Assembly: GCA_030710515.1 (NCBI GenBank)
Contig: JALBCR010000113.1
Location: 248,001-312,000, forward strand
Length of the DNA: 64,000 nucleotides
Source of the DNA: Abscondita cerata
Taxonomy: Eukaryota; Arthropoda; Insecta; Coleoptera; Lampyridae
Reading direction: 5' to 3'
The notes under the pieces are model-generated. The model searched no databases. It saw nothing but the letters and a program-made list of their open reading frames with translations, and was not told the origin of the DNA. Both the position numbers and the translations under genes were made by a program. Shown piece after piece: positions 1 through 11,062 of this stretch (the stretch's first letter is position 1; every line of letters starts with the position of its first letter).

Positions 1-536
1 AAAAACATCGTAGCGTAGGAGTTTGTTTCCTATTGGGAATCACAATAAAATCTTAAATATAATAGGTAAAAAATTGTTTCAAAATACATACCTACATACA
101 AATGGGCGGCCGACCTCAAGATTGATTTTATTTAAATTACAATTTACTAACTCTAATTTGTCGAAATTTGACTATCCATCTTAGTTATAACAAATAGTAC
201 GTAAGACGAGGAGTAATAACAAAGAATTTGTAGCAAATAAAGAAATTAATAAATTCAAATTATCATTGATTATAAAACTGTAAAATAAGTATAATTCGAG
301 TTCGCAGATACTATCGGGTGTATAGTGTTAAATTTGATATACGAACGATAACATTAACGTTACTGTATTATGCGAGATCGAAAGAATATTCGACGTAGCC
401 AAGTTACATTTAGTCATTATATTACGTAAATTAGACACCGCGGAGCAGCACTAGCTACACATTTTTTTAATACCGTACTTTCGTTCTAAAAAATTAACGC
501 CGCATGATTTTTGTTCTGTTCCATTGTAAAATGTTC
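1..536. other. AT-rich intergenic sequence, no gene seen
   Basis: Both strands are full of stops. I see no convincing exon, repeat or RNA here. It is the left flank of the transposon that starts at 544. Confidence 0.5.
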
Positions 537-979
537 TTAATACCACAGAGTAATAATACTGTCAGAGAGGAGCAACTCAACGTCGGCGCGTTTGATATTT
601 GTAGATGGATATGCAACCACATATACCTTGTTGCTTAGAGAGCCATATACATATGTAATGGTTTGTACATTAGTGAACATCTGAATAAATATATAAAAAC
701 AAGTATCTGTTAAACTTATCATTATTAAATTAACAATAATGATAAACATGTCGCTACGAAATTAAAAACGAGTCGTAAAGGAAGAAATTAGCAGATAAAA
801 CCAAAAAAAGGAAAGTGAGGTTAAATCCCAAAGAAGACTTGTTAAGAAATTAAACTTGCAAGAAAAAAAAATAAGAAAGAACGACAAAATAGAATTCAAA
901 TTACCACAAGAAATGTCCTGGACTGGAAATGTGTCTGAAATTTAAGCAAAATCTGAATATTTATTTAGTAGCTTCGGGT

Positions 980-1016
980 CACAGAGTAATAAATACTATC
1001 AGAGGAACAACTCAAC
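980..1016 (+). repeat. Internal direct copy of the left TIR
   Basis: The stretch CACAGAGTAATAAATACT followed by ATCAGAGGAACAACTC repeats the 544-578 end in the same orientation about 436 bp further in. It also keeps the AGAGGAACAACTC core better than the terminal copy does. It may be a subterminal repeat, or the end of a second, shorter copy nested at the left edge. Confidence 0.6.
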
Positions 1017-1659
1017 GCATTTGATCTTTGCAACAGAACGGCATGTTTGAAGATTAGAAGTTCAGGATCGTATTTAGTGATTTTAATTCTAACGAGTGAT
1101 TGTACCGAATGCTTGTAAGAGCATTATAGAAATCCTGATGCCCGAGTACATTTAGCTAAGAAATTGATTAATGTCCTTGTGTAGGTTTTAGTACAAATAT
1201 GTGAGTATATACTACTCAATTTTTATTAACATGCAAAGGAATTTGAAACATGGAATTTTCCAATATGCATTGGTATAGTGCTAGGTTATTTTATTACAAT
1301 TATTACATTACAACTATTAGGGAACACACAGGATTGTTCTATTGGAACTAAATCCTATTAACAAAAATGGCACAATAAGGTGGAAATTGCTGAACTAATA
1401 ATGCAACTCACATTAGAACAATTTTTGTAATTACTTTAATTCGCCTGATGGCAGTGTAGAGTGACAAAATAAAGCAATTGGCATTTCATAATTATTACAG
1501 ACTTTGGCATTGTTCTTTTTTGTTATGTATGATTATCTAATAAATATAAACAACAAGTATGTACTTATTATTAATGTATTTAGAAGTAAATTAATGCACG
1601 AAAGTTAAAAATCGAATTAGGTATTGTAAAACTTAAAATTAATTATTTTTTTGAAGAAC

Positions 1660-2260
1660 ATTCCGGTGAATTCCACGAATAAAATATTGCACCTCAATTT
1701 TTTGAGCTGAGTTTTCAGCTGTTTTCTCCTAACTTTTCTTTTGTACCGCTTCACTAATTTTTCCTAAATTTTTGGAATCTTTCTTCTTTTTTTTCCGTTT
1801 GGCAGGAACATCGACAGTTACAGAATAATTTTTGTTAGTTGACCTACTTCTAGGTGTACCACATGATGTTGACGAGTTTTCTCCACCTATTATAGAATCA
1901 GGTGATTTTAACAGTAAACCATCATCCTGGTTTCGTATTCTCTAATAATATTGAAAATATAAGTTCACCCACAACTAATTTGAGGTTTTTAGTTACCAAA
2001 GGCACTTCTATCTATGGTCAATATATCTTGTTGTAAGTTTCCCCACTGTTCTTCAGTACTACGTGTAGCAAAAGATTACCTACGTGATCGAATTTCTAAT
2101 AACTCGTTTAAAAAATGTATATGCTTGAAACACTGTAAATTTCGCTTACCTCTTTTTCACTAGTTCCGCTATGCAGTGTGGTTAACACTTTCTTGAGTTC
2201 GTTGGAATACATTGTGAAAATGTCCTCAAAATTTTTGTTGTACATTCGCCTGTGTTATTG
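1660..2260 (-). pseudogene. Unrecognised degenerate coding blocks inside the 544-2872 transposon
   Basis: Three blocks on the minus strand read like protein for 25-70 codons each. About 2250-2151 contains EDIFTMYSNELKK and ends at a GAG/GTAAGC donor-like site. About 2090-1999 contains RSTEEQWGNLQQDI. About 1940-1700 contains a Ser/Thr-rich stretch followed by a lysine run (PAKRKKKKDSKN). AG acceptor-like sites lie between them, but the phases implied by the donors and acceptors do not join into one frame and stops occur within blocks. This could be the remnant of an accessory, DNA-binding-type protein of the transposon. I do not recognise a family. Confidence 0.25.
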
Positions 2261-2879
2261 ATGAAATTAATGTCTTTAGGCTCTGGGATCGTTTAATGCT
2301 AAACTTCGCAGCTGTTTATTGTAATAATTTTTGTTTTTAACCGAAAACAAATAATGATCTAATTTTGCATTACAAAAATTAAATATACCTACCTAAGCTG
2401 TACTTACTTAGGCAAACTGTATTAAAAATTGTCTCACAAGATAGAGCAGGTTTTATGTTTTATAACAAAATCTAAACACACGTATTGGTTCTTTGGTTAA
2501 CCAATACTTAATCTGTGCGTTTAATTTTATTTTATAAAATTTACAGACGCATAGCACATATGCTACGTTTTCGTTAGAGATGTGTGTGGTACTTTCAAAT
2601 ATTTTACTTATAAATTCGCAGAATTTCACACCAATTATTGTTCCAAAAATAGTGTCAGTATCAAACAGAAATATTTTGAACAAATCAATATTCTTCACAA
2701 TTTAGATTGATCCAAAAATTGAACAATATCTTGTTCAAGAAACGATTTCAAATTTAAATATGGCGCGTCTGATCTAGTCTGAGAACATGGCGAATACCAA
2801 TGCGCGAGATGGAATGCGCGTACTTTTCCCTTCCACGAGAGTTGTTCCTCTGGATAATATCTTTACTCTATGTTAATAC

Positions 2880-4099
2880 TTTTAGTATTGCAGGGCGGTT
2901 ATTTTTATCCAAGTAGTATTAACGGAAAAAAATGTTATTTAATATATTTTTTACACAATCAAGCGTAAAATTGACTTTTTTAACCCCAGTTTTAGGCGTA
3001 AAGTAGAACATTTTGTCCGCGGGCTTAAAAGTGTTCCTTTTGGGCTTTTGGTTTTTAAATCGTTAAAATTGATCTAATGTATTGCTGGATGCAACCTAAT
3101 CGCCGTTATTGGTGTATATTGTATTGACTATTCTGTAATCAACTTTAACAATATTGTAATGATTGATACGCTCGTTAAAAAAACTGTATTCTGTAAACGT
3201 TTATGTGCAAATTCGCACTTCACACTTCACAGTGCTTCTATTTCACTGCATGAATGCAGTCGTCCCTTCTTAAAACTTCAGTAGTGTAATCTCCTATTTT
3301 TTATTTGCTTATTTTAGTCCTGTTATTGCTTGTTCTCTATGATTTTGCATTCCGTTTTATTATTTGCATCGTAATCCTACTCTTGTATGACAAAACAGTT
3401 TTTATAAAGCTAACCACATTTCGAAATCTTTGTTTCGGGTAAGCATAAAATAAGTTTGTAATTTATTATTAATACTCTGCTTGTATTTTAGATTAACAAC
3501 ATGTGGAATGCAATTCAAATAAGGTCGTTTATTTTCAAAACATAGGCCAGACTAGATCTTCACAATCATTAAAACAGACCCTAAATTGTCAATGTCGTCA
3601 ATGGATAGCTGCGACAATTCCTCTCTGCGGCAAGTCTCAGCAATTCCAATGATTAAAACCACCTAATTTTTTAAATTATGTTAGGTATACTATTATTAAT
3701 CAAAACAATTTATTTACTTTCATCATTAAAAATCTATTATTTGGAGATTCTATAATAAATTTTAAAATTTGTCCCCTTGTTAAAATTTTTAATTTTTTAG
3801 GTTTGTATCCGTCCTAATTTCTTTTAGGAATACAGTTACTTTTTTGAAATTGCTTATTTCTAGATTTTCATTAATTAAGATAGCGGCCTTCAACATTGAA
3901 TAAATTGACGAAAGTGTTGATGATTTAAATACTTCTGACTTCTCAAATAAATATGCTAGAAGCACATTTTTTGATGTCACTGTGAGTGACATTTAAAAAA
4001 TTATGTATGGCACCTATGATTGTAATAATACAGTAGATTAACGCAATTTGTAAATGTTTTTACTTTTTGTATACGAAAATAATGAAACGTGTAAAATTA
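2880..4099. other. Intergenic, no supported gene
   Basis: AT-rich sequence with stops in all frames. The longest open stretch, 3789-3992 on the minus strand (67 codons), has low-complexity composition and no recognisable motif. Confidence 0.5.
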
Positions 4100-4222
4100 T
4101 GTATGCAGCTTGGTCGTAAAGCTGTTTTAGGCCCTCGTCCTGATTGTGCCCTGTCTTACGCTCGGGCACTACGTACATTCCTCTGAGCCTAAAACAGCTA
4201 CTTTACGCCCTTGCTACATAAA
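4100..4222. repeat. Short palindromic MITE
   Basis: The left arm has GTAAAGCTGTTTTAGGC and the right arm GCCTAAAACAGCTACTTTAC, extending outward to ATGTATGCAGC and GCTACATAAAT. The total is about 123 bp with a short loop. There is no coding capacity. It is typical of a non-autonomous DNA transposon. Exact ends and TSD are not certain. Confidence 0.6.
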
Positions 4223-4271
4223 TAACTATTTTCGTCGACCGTGCATTTATGACTTACATTAACGTAAATAA

Positions 4272-4326
4272 AATCGTTCATCAATGACCCCTATTAATAG
4301 ACGATTTTCTATTAATGAACGATTTG
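4272..4326. repeat. Small inverted repeat
   Basis: AAAATCGTTCATCAATGA on the left is mirrored by TCTATTAATGAACGATTT on the right, making a roughly 55-bp hairpin. Function unknown. It may be part of a degraded MITE next to 4100-4222. Confidence 0.45.
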
Positions 4327-4329
4327 AGT

Positions 4330-5079
4330 ATAGGCAACTAAGCATACTTGTGTATACCTAAAGTTGCCATTTTATCTGTCAATCAAATACAATTTGAAAA
4401 TGTGAATAAAAAGTCTGTCATAATTTGTATCAAAGCAAATTTTAATAATAACAAATCAACATTAATATACAGTTGTAATAAATTTTCAATTTGTTCACAC
4501 AAACTTTGAGACATTTTTGTACTGTATACAACATTCCGATGATAACACTTAATAACATTTAACGATGTTTAGCTCATTTATTTTACAAACTATTCTCTCA
4601 CACAGTTCTTCAATATTGTTCACTCATTGTTCAAAAATAGGAATGGCCCGATAAACATTCCGACTCCTAAAAATATCTTTTGGAGGTGTAGCGGAACCAC
4701 TTTAAGATAATGTTTTTTTATAAACTTTACATGAGCATGTTCTGTGAAATAACATTAAAGTGAAATCAAGCTTCATCGTTAAAGAATCTTAAGCTGGAAT
4801 ACACAATAGCGATATGAATGAATATCTTTGTTTGGTATGATGTGACAAGTCATTATCAAAAGTTCAACTTGTTTACAGGAAACGTAGAGATGTACTTGGG
4901 CTTTTTTATCATTTATCAAAGATTGTCAACTATTTCTGAAAAGATATTGTCCTAATGGCACAAAAAATTAATTTTTAATTCTTTTGTGGAACTATATGAA
5001 ATACAGGTATTATTTAGGTGTAGTTTCAATAATAAATTAATTTTTTTGGAAATAATTTATATTTTATAAAAAAAAACAT
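4330..5079. other. Intergenic, no gene seen
   Basis: AT-rich with no open frame of note. A TTAA at 4975-4978 followed by TTCTTTTGTGG weakly resembles the right terminus of the piggyBac relic and might be its worn left end. Confidence 0.4.
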
Positions 5080-7380
5080 GCGGTACCTAGACTGTACCAC
5101 CAATACACTACGCAATCAAAAGGCAAAAATCAAGTATGAAACAATGCAAAGCAATTCTTTGTACTATTTAGGCAAAGAGGCACTTTACATGTGTCACATT
5201 GCCATGGACACCTAACTTGATGTTTTTTGGTGCTACAAACTCCACAGCGCCTTCGAGTTCCACGGACTGGCTTATGGTTTGCGTTTTTCGTGCGAATAGC
5301 AAAAGGTACAACTGGTTTGTGACTTTTAATGCACACAGTGGAAGTTTTTCTTTTTCTTGAGGGAGCATCGAATAAAAGGTCATTGCAGATTTCTCTTCTG
5401 AAATTCTTTATTTTCATTGGAGGAGAATATAATTTGGAATATACATAAATGCAGTCACTACGCATGCATCCTGAAAGTACTAAATTTATTCGGTGCCACC
5501 ATTTCTTACTTTTTCTGTCTATCTCATAAACTGCCTTTTTATGGTCAAATAAATCAACTGCATTCATATGCGCATTATAGTCGACTATCAGTTTTGGACA
5601 TGAAATCTTCACTATTTTGCCATTTCTTTCCTTCCGCTCGATTTGGGTCGTATCTGCAGATTGATGGAAGTTGGACACTGCATAGACACACTTGTTATCT
5701 TTCCACTTCATAACTACGAAATTGGAATCACTAATGTGAACATCGGATTAACGTCGTTTCAAATGTTTGTCTGGTAAGAATTTTGGTAAATATTTCCGAG
5801 ACACGTTTATTGTGCCACAACTGTAATTTTTTTTGCTCGTAGTTCTTCTATCAGAAGGATGATTGAGAAGAAATTGTCAAAATGTAGAAGATAGCAGTCA
5901 TTACGTAAATTTTTGCATAGATCTTTAACTACTCTGGAACCAAGATTTTTTCTACACAATCTTTGACCTTACCAGTGTAAATTTGAAATTCCATGCGTAT
6001 CCCGATTGATCAGCTAATATCCAAATCTTGTAACCCCTTTTTACGGGCTTTTTCGGCATATATTGCTTCAGACTGCTTCGTCTTTTGAATTTCACCATGG
6101 ATTCATGTATTGCAATGCATTCTGTCAGAGTAAAGTTTTTCTGAAAAAATTTCAACAAAAGTCAAGGAATGGTCTGAGCTTGAACAGTTTATAATAATTT
6201 GAATTAGACTTGGGCAATATTCTGCTGTTGTCGTTTATATGCAGATTGCCTAACATCCAGCTAAACCTATTCAGATTCATTTTGCTAGAAACATAGGCAT
6301 CAAGCAGAACAGGAGATGAACTCCAGTAGTCTTTGTTGCTAGAGAGTCGTTTTATCCCCATCAGGAAATTCAATTCAATGAAATTTTCCATTTCAGTTTT
6401 TGTGGAATGTGAGAATTGTTTTCCTGACCTCAACTGTTTTTCCTGTGCATACAAATTTATTTGATATACCATGAGTTCCAGCAATTCATCGCTAACAAAA
6501 AGTCAAAATAAGTCAGCAGGCTGTGGTTCTTTTATATTTCTAATATAGTCTAACACACCACATTCTTTCATGAATGGTTCATATGATTCAACAGTATTAC
6601 TATGACTCCTTTTGAAGAAATGTAAACTGACGACGACGACAATATATTGTTCTGTCTCAGTACATCAGCTAACACAGAAAGTGGAATATTATCTTCAGGA
6701 TCTGAAAAATCATCTGCAGATAATACTCCGTTGGTGCCTAAATTATTTGGAATACTGTCTTCCAGTATGATTGGAGTTTCATCTATATATTTCTCCACCT
6801 CATCATCAGAATTTTAATTTGTGTCACCACACACAGATTTATTATCAGGTGGTATTGCTTTATACATAGATAGTACTTCGGCTTGAAATCTTTTATTGTT
6901 AAATCCATAGCTAAAAATTAAACATGAAGCTATATACCTGGGGACATGGTGGTACACATAAGGGATTTATGTTTATTTGACATTTACAAACAAAAAATTG
7001 GTGAAACGAATTGTGCTTTAGTGTCAGGTTACTTACCAAGGGGTAATAACTGCAAAACAACACCTAATCTTGTTAGTTAGTTAGTACAAACAGTTTTACA
7101 CAGTTTATTACACAATAACATGTACACAACTTGGAACTTGTGCCGACAATAACGACCAACAGCGCTGTAAATGACTACCAGTTTAAATACTAAAAACTAG
7201 CGCTATCTGTAGCTATTTATTACACTCTACTGTAGCACACTGTAATATGGTTTATCGCTAGCACCACTGTGTCTAATCGAATATACCAGCAAATATGTGG
7301 TACTTCTAACGTACTACCGTGACGTACAAACTATTTGGGAAGTGGTACAGCTTGTGTACCGCTGGACCGGAAAGAGTTAA
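5080..7380 (-). mobile_element. Decayed piggyBac-family transposon
   Basis: A full-length but broken piggyBac transposase (5130-6798) lies between inverted copies of a 21-bp motif. At 7342-7362 it reads GTGGTACAGCTTGTGTACCGC, and its reverse complement appears at 5080-5099 as GCGGTACCTAGACTGTACCAC. On the right side the motif is followed by GGACCGGAAAGAG and then TTAA (7377-7380), the canonical piggyBac target. The matching left tip is not clear: the sequence outside 5080 is an A-rich run. Right end confident, left end uncertain. Confidence 0.65.
5130..6798 (-). pseudogene. piggyBac transposase (DDE_Tnp_1_7), multiply broken
   Basis: Reading from 6798 downward, the family order is preserved across at least four frames. 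There is an acidic N-terminus (6798-6568) and the first conserved block, with ELLELMVYQINLYA and LNFLMGIKRL (6484-6152). Next comes the DDE core start, where HESMVKFKRRSSLKQYMPKKP (6158-5952) has His in place of the first catalytic Asp. A block with HFDNFFS (about 5900-5860) holds the second catalytic Asp. The C-terminal part (5711-5130) has MNAVDLFDH, WWHRI, and a cysteine-rich tail CGVCSTKKHQVRC, CDTCKVPLC ending FALFHT. That tail is the zinc-binding C-terminus of the family. Frameshifts and stops interrupt it, notably between 5950 and 5711, so it is inactive. Length without breaks would match the usual 550-600 residues. Confidence 0.85.
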
Positions 7381-7734
7381 AGGCAAAAGAAAACGGTTAG
7401 TTAACACTAAAATTCTCTTAAAAAATTAAATTTTAAATTTCAGATGCACACAGGTTCAAATAGGCAATACTCTTGGAGCATCATTAATCTTTTCGTGCAA
7501 CACTTTTTTAAATAATTAGAGCATGAATTATTAAAAAATCTAGAAACTTGGCTTCTGATTGTTGATGCAACGTTACCACAGTTCGGTAGCAAAAACAATT
7601 ACAACTTAACTTGGAAGAAAGTGCAGAGACATAAGTGCATTAGTGAAACATTTATCAAATAAATGTTAATGTTAATTACGTTATTTTAAAAACAAAGTTC
7701 CAATAAAAAAGATGTTCAATCATAAATAATACGA
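7381..7734. other. Intergenic, no gene seen
   Basis: A short AT-rich spacer between the piggyBac relic and the mariner hairpin. No motif recognised. Confidence 0.5.
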
Positions 7735-8430
7735 GGCCTGTTTTTAAATTAAGTACCGTTTTAAAATCCCGCCGCTGCAGCGGTACGGTCAACGTTTCGC
7801 GCATGCTCGCTGTGTACCTGTATCTGTTGGACACGCGCAGACGCCGTTCGGCATTTTTCGACGTTGCGTACGGTTGTCTGTGAGTGTTTAAAATGCCTCC
7901 GCTTATCGAAAGTTCCGCCGACTGCTATAACGGTCTGTTATCCGTTTTCTGTGTACCAAACGCCTAAAAACAATCGATATCCATCGTGAGATCTGTGCAG
8001 TATACGGAGAAAACATTATGAATGAAATAATGGTATGAAAGTGGGTTAGGCGGTTAAAGATGGCCGTTCCAATTTCCAAGATGAAGAAAGCAGTAAGTGC
8101 GGTCACCTTTAAACGCACTTTCGTACAATTTCTTCACTCATAATGTTTTCTCCGTATACTGCACAGATCTCACAATAAATATCAATTGTCTTTAGACGTT
8201 TGGTATATATAAATCGGACAACAGACCGTTATACAGTCGGCGGGACTTTCGATAGGCGGAGGCAATTTAAACAGTCACAGACAACCGCACGCAGCATCGA
8301 AAAATGCCGAACTGCGTCTGCGCGTAGCCAACAAATACAGGTACACAGCGCGCATGCGCGGAACGCCGACCGTACCGTTGCAGCGGCTGAATCTCAAAAC
8401 GGTACTTAATCTAAAAACACGCCTCGTAAA
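7735..8430. mobile_element. Head-to-head hairpin made of two mariner 5' ends
   Basis: About 330 bp on the left (from ACGAGGCCTGTTTTTAAATT) is repeated in inverted orientation on the right (ending AAAAACACGCCTCGT). The arms match over the GC-rich 5' leader, the transposase start and the HTH region and meet at about 8075-8115. Arm divergence is moderate, with about one mismatch every 8-10 bp and small indels. No 3' half of a mariner is present. The structure is a palindromic derivative of an autonomous mariner-like element, able to fold into a long hairpin. Confidence 0.75.
7893..8062 (+). pseudogene. Mariner transposase N-terminal HTH fragment (left arm)
   Basis: The ATG at 7893 opens MPPLIESSADC, the usual start of SETMAR/Mos-type mariner transposases (HTH_48 domain). 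A one-base shift then continues as RSVIRFLCTKRLKT, IDIHREICAVYGEN and, after a TGA, KWVRRLK. These are the recognisable helix-turn-helix residues that bind the terminal repeat. The open reading stops there because the sequence turns into the inverted right arm. In the right arm the same start is TTG and the frame is also broken. The catalytic DDE part is wholly absent. Confidence 0.75.
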
Positions 8431-8717
8431 TTTAAGGTGCCAGACGATACGTTTCTAAGGTTTTAGGGTTAACTTTGAACAATCCTAGAGGGTCTTGGAA
8501 ACAGCATGCTTTAAACATGGTCATTCCACTAGATTAAGTTTGTTTCGCAGTGTGCCCCTCAAAAATTATTCAATTTGATTGATTTGTACCTTGGATATTC
8601 ACATTTTTCGGCAGGGGGTTGGAATTCTTTTGACATGTCATAAACGTTTACCATACCAAACTACATCCAAAATTTCTGACTCACAGCATACTTTATCATG
8701 TTCCTGATGTCAAGTCT

Positions 8718-8750
8718 AAATGACAGTAAAAATGACAGTAAAAATGACAG
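8718..8750 (+). repeat. Three 12-bp tandem repeats
   Basis: The unit AAATGACAGTAA is repeated almost three times. It is a minisatellite-like expansion in the 5' region of the MULE-type element. No regulatory role can be inferred. Confidence 0.8.
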
Positions 8751-9130
8751 TTTATTTTCTCAAAGTAAAAAATGAAGATAAAAGTGAATAGCTCACCACA
8801 CACACACCGTGCATAAAAATAAGAAAATGGCCACAACTTAACATCGACAATGTACCTAAGACTGTGTTGCATCAAAGCAAGTCGCAAATCAAGGGTTCAG
8901 CGAGTGTCAAAAAACAAAGGTTGCACCGTCTGGGGTTGGTTGCTACACGCCAATCAATAACAGACTTTCACACACAATTTGTTGGTTGCTTGGCGATTAG
9001 AAAGCGATGATGTTACTCAAACTGACAGACGAAGGCAAAAAACAAATGAATAAAAGTTTTGTTACCTTTCTTCTTTGCCTGTCGTCTTTGTCTGTGTTTT
9101 TGATAGTATTGAGAGTTTTTTCATGTAATA

Positions 9131-10190
9131 ATGGGAGACAAGTTGAGGAACAAGAGCGGAAAAAAGAAGTACGTGGCTAGAACAAAGTCTATTGGAGTTA
9201 AGAACGAAAAGACAACTTCATAGCAAGAACCAGAAGCCCAACCAGAAACGGAAACTCAATCTCAGCAATCTATCAGGTCGGATCCGTTAACGCCATAAAA
9301 ATGATAGTTTCCAGTATAGCTCTTGCTGCTATGTTGCAATTTGCCCACACCAAGCTTTGCCTTGATTCTGAGATCATTGTCATTGATGTCGGCCCAAAAA
9401 GAATAACCACTCTCTGCATGGCCTGTCAGAGCCAATTCTTTCGCTCAAAAGATTGTAAGGCTAGACACTCACTCGGAATAAGTGACGTTATCACTGCTGA
9501 AAGTCTTTGTTCTAAAATATGATACTTGGTTATAAAAACAGTATTCTCTGCTCTTGAAACTCCATGTCTTGCAAAAGAAATATATTGTAAGGCAGAAGAC
9601 CGAGTGGGAAAAACACTAAAAAAAGAGACGGAGTCACATATGAAACGAAACGGAGAGGAAGAGATAACACTGGCAAAAGAAAACAGAGACTCGTTAAGTA
9701 ATTTGTGATTTTGATTTATTTATTTTTTAAAATTATAGATTCGGCAAAGACGATCGTGCGGCCACATCAGATAATAATTAGCATCAGAAGGATTCAGTTT
9801 CCACCTGTACAGCAACAACACTCATGCAGAACTTCCTAAATATTCCTGCCCATATTCTCGGAAATCACAAGAAATGTGGAAGTTACTTTTGTAAAAGCAT
9901 TAGAACAAACACTAAAGTGCATGAGTTATTCAGTAAAGAAAGATTGAGAGAGAACAACTAAGCTGCTTTCCAGAGAATAGGTATTTGGTGTGCTTAGATT
10001 TAAATTTAGTTTTCAATTTATCTTTTTGATAATCGCTCTCAACGTTTGCTACCCAATGTGAACTCAAATGCTGCAGAATATTGTATGTCTCTCATGAGCA
10101 AGGTGATTTTGGGAAAACGAATCAACTTCGCCTAAAAGCACAGTTACAAGTGGAGGACCAAATCGGCGCTTATGGTCTTTAATTCAAGAA
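9131..10190 (+). pseudogene. Mutator-like transposase domain (PF20700 type), broken
   Basis: The ATG at 9131 opens a Lys/Arg-rich start (MGDKLRNKSGKKKYVARTKS) typical of this eukaryotic family. It is followed by a block with a cysteine pair (MACQSQF, 9301-9522). The next block has KTLKKETESHMKRN and EEEITLAKENRD (9526-9708). Near 9850 PAHILGNHKKCGSYFCKS carries the conserved His/Cys zinc residues. At 10060-10190 NSNAAEYCMSLMSKVILGKR and a stop-interrupted INFA/KHSYKWRT follow. These match, in order, the middle and end of Mutator-like transposase proteins that abound in arthropod repeats. A segment expected after 9708, including the first acidic motif, is missing. A GT...AG stretch at about 9698-9738 may be an intron. 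Stops at several places make it inactive. Confidence 0.7.
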
Positions 10191-10504
10191 ACATTTGGTT
10201 ACGCAAAGTTTTTCCTCCAAAACATGGCCAACCACACCCGAAGATATGGACTGATGCGTTATTTCTTAAAGCAAAAAAGTACAGACCAAGAAAATAGAAT
10301 GATTTTAAACCAAATTCTCAGGGGTTCAGTTTCTCTTATAGAGAGACTTAGATATACTTTCCAACACAGAAGTACGATCAAATGTTGTTGCTCTTATTCT
10401 GCGTCTAACTTTGGATAAAACTCAACGGGAAGCATTGAAAAGAGCTACAACTGAACAACGGATGTCACCGCTCTGGCTTTGGGAGAGACGTTGGAGTCGC
10501 TAGC

Positions 10505-11062
10505 ATGTTTGGCAGAATTTTCACTTTTAGAGATTCAATTGGTCTTACCTCGGTGTTACAGTCTATTTTCTACCCTACTAATCTGCCCAAGAATAAAAAT
10601 GAGAAGAACCGGATAAACTTGGAAGAAGAAGCAAAGCAAGAATACCAAAAGCGCAAAAACGTGGAAGTTGATGCGTGTGAATTATTTATCTGTGCTGATC
10701 ATGGGGAATTAAAAGCATCTCCAGATGGCATGATGCGGACAGACGGCCAAGTGTACCAATTGTGCTCCTCAAATATCCCAAGCAGGCAAGACAATTTCAT
10801 CATACACAAAGAGATAAAAAATACAGATTTCGGACTGATGCTAAGAAGGAACGTAAGTACTACTACCAAGTCCTCATGCAAATTTACGTCAATGGGCGTC
10901 AATAGTGCAACTTTTGTATGTTCCACAAAAGAGACAATAATAAAATTTTATAATTTAAAAAAAAATCTCGAGAACTCCGCACACAGGTCCAAAATGGGGG
11001 CAAAGCCCAAGCTCATCAGTTTTATGAAGAGGACATGCATAATATGCAATACTATCGTTTGA
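10505..11062 (+). pseudogene. YqaJ-like exonuclease domain, C-terminal part of the MULE protein
   Basis: This 185-codon frame carries CELFICADHGELKASPDGMM. The ASPDG pentad and upstream Glu/His pattern are the hallmark of YqaJ/lambda-exonuclease nucleases, in which the Asp coordinates the metal. The next expected element, a Glu-x-Lys, is replaced by VYQLCSS, so the metal site is incomplete. Downstream VNSATFVCSTKETIIKFY resembles the last strand of the fold. It sits about 450 bp after the transposase portion, and a piece at 10224-10418 bridges the two, as in intact Mutator-like/YqaJ fusion proteins. The fragment appears truncated and catalytically dead. Confidence 0.65.

Larger units (their letters stand above)
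544..2872. mobile_element. DNA transposon of uncertain superfamily with TIRs and 7-bp TSD
   Basis: The flanks carry a perfect 7-bp direct repeat, TTAATAC, at 537-543 and 2873-2879. Just inside, the left end reads CACAGAGTAATAATACT and the right end, read inward on the minus strand, CATAGAGTAAAGATATTAT. Both continue to a nearly shared AGAGGAACAACTC (left AGAGGAGCAACTC). The TIR is therefore about 34 bp and imperfect. A 7-bp duplication would fit the P superfamily or a decayed 8-bp hAT-type site, but no recognisable transposase is left, so the superfamily is open. The interior has degenerate coding-like blocks on the minus strand and a second, directly oriented copy of the TIR. Confidence 0.6.

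Noticed and set aside
1660..2260. A three-exon host gene on the minus strand
   Set aside because: Donor- and acceptor-like sites exist, but phases do not fit together and stops interrupt the blocks. The region lies within a transposon. Kept only as a low-confidence remnant.
4975..4988. TTAA plus TTCTTTTGTGG as the left end of the first piggyBac element
   Set aside because: Similarity to the right tip is weak, and the conserved GTGGTACAG motif lies about 100 bp further in. Not strong enough to set a boundary.
8200..8409. 69-codon Arg-rich open frame
   Set aside because: It is the reverse complement of the mariner leader and HTH region in the right hairpin arm.
8718..8750. CRISPR-like direct repeats
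   Set aside because: Contiguous 12-bp units with no spacers in a eukaryotic genome. This is a minisatellite.
10699..10926. 75-codon minus-strand frame
   Set aside because: Antisense shadow of the YqaJ-domain frame.
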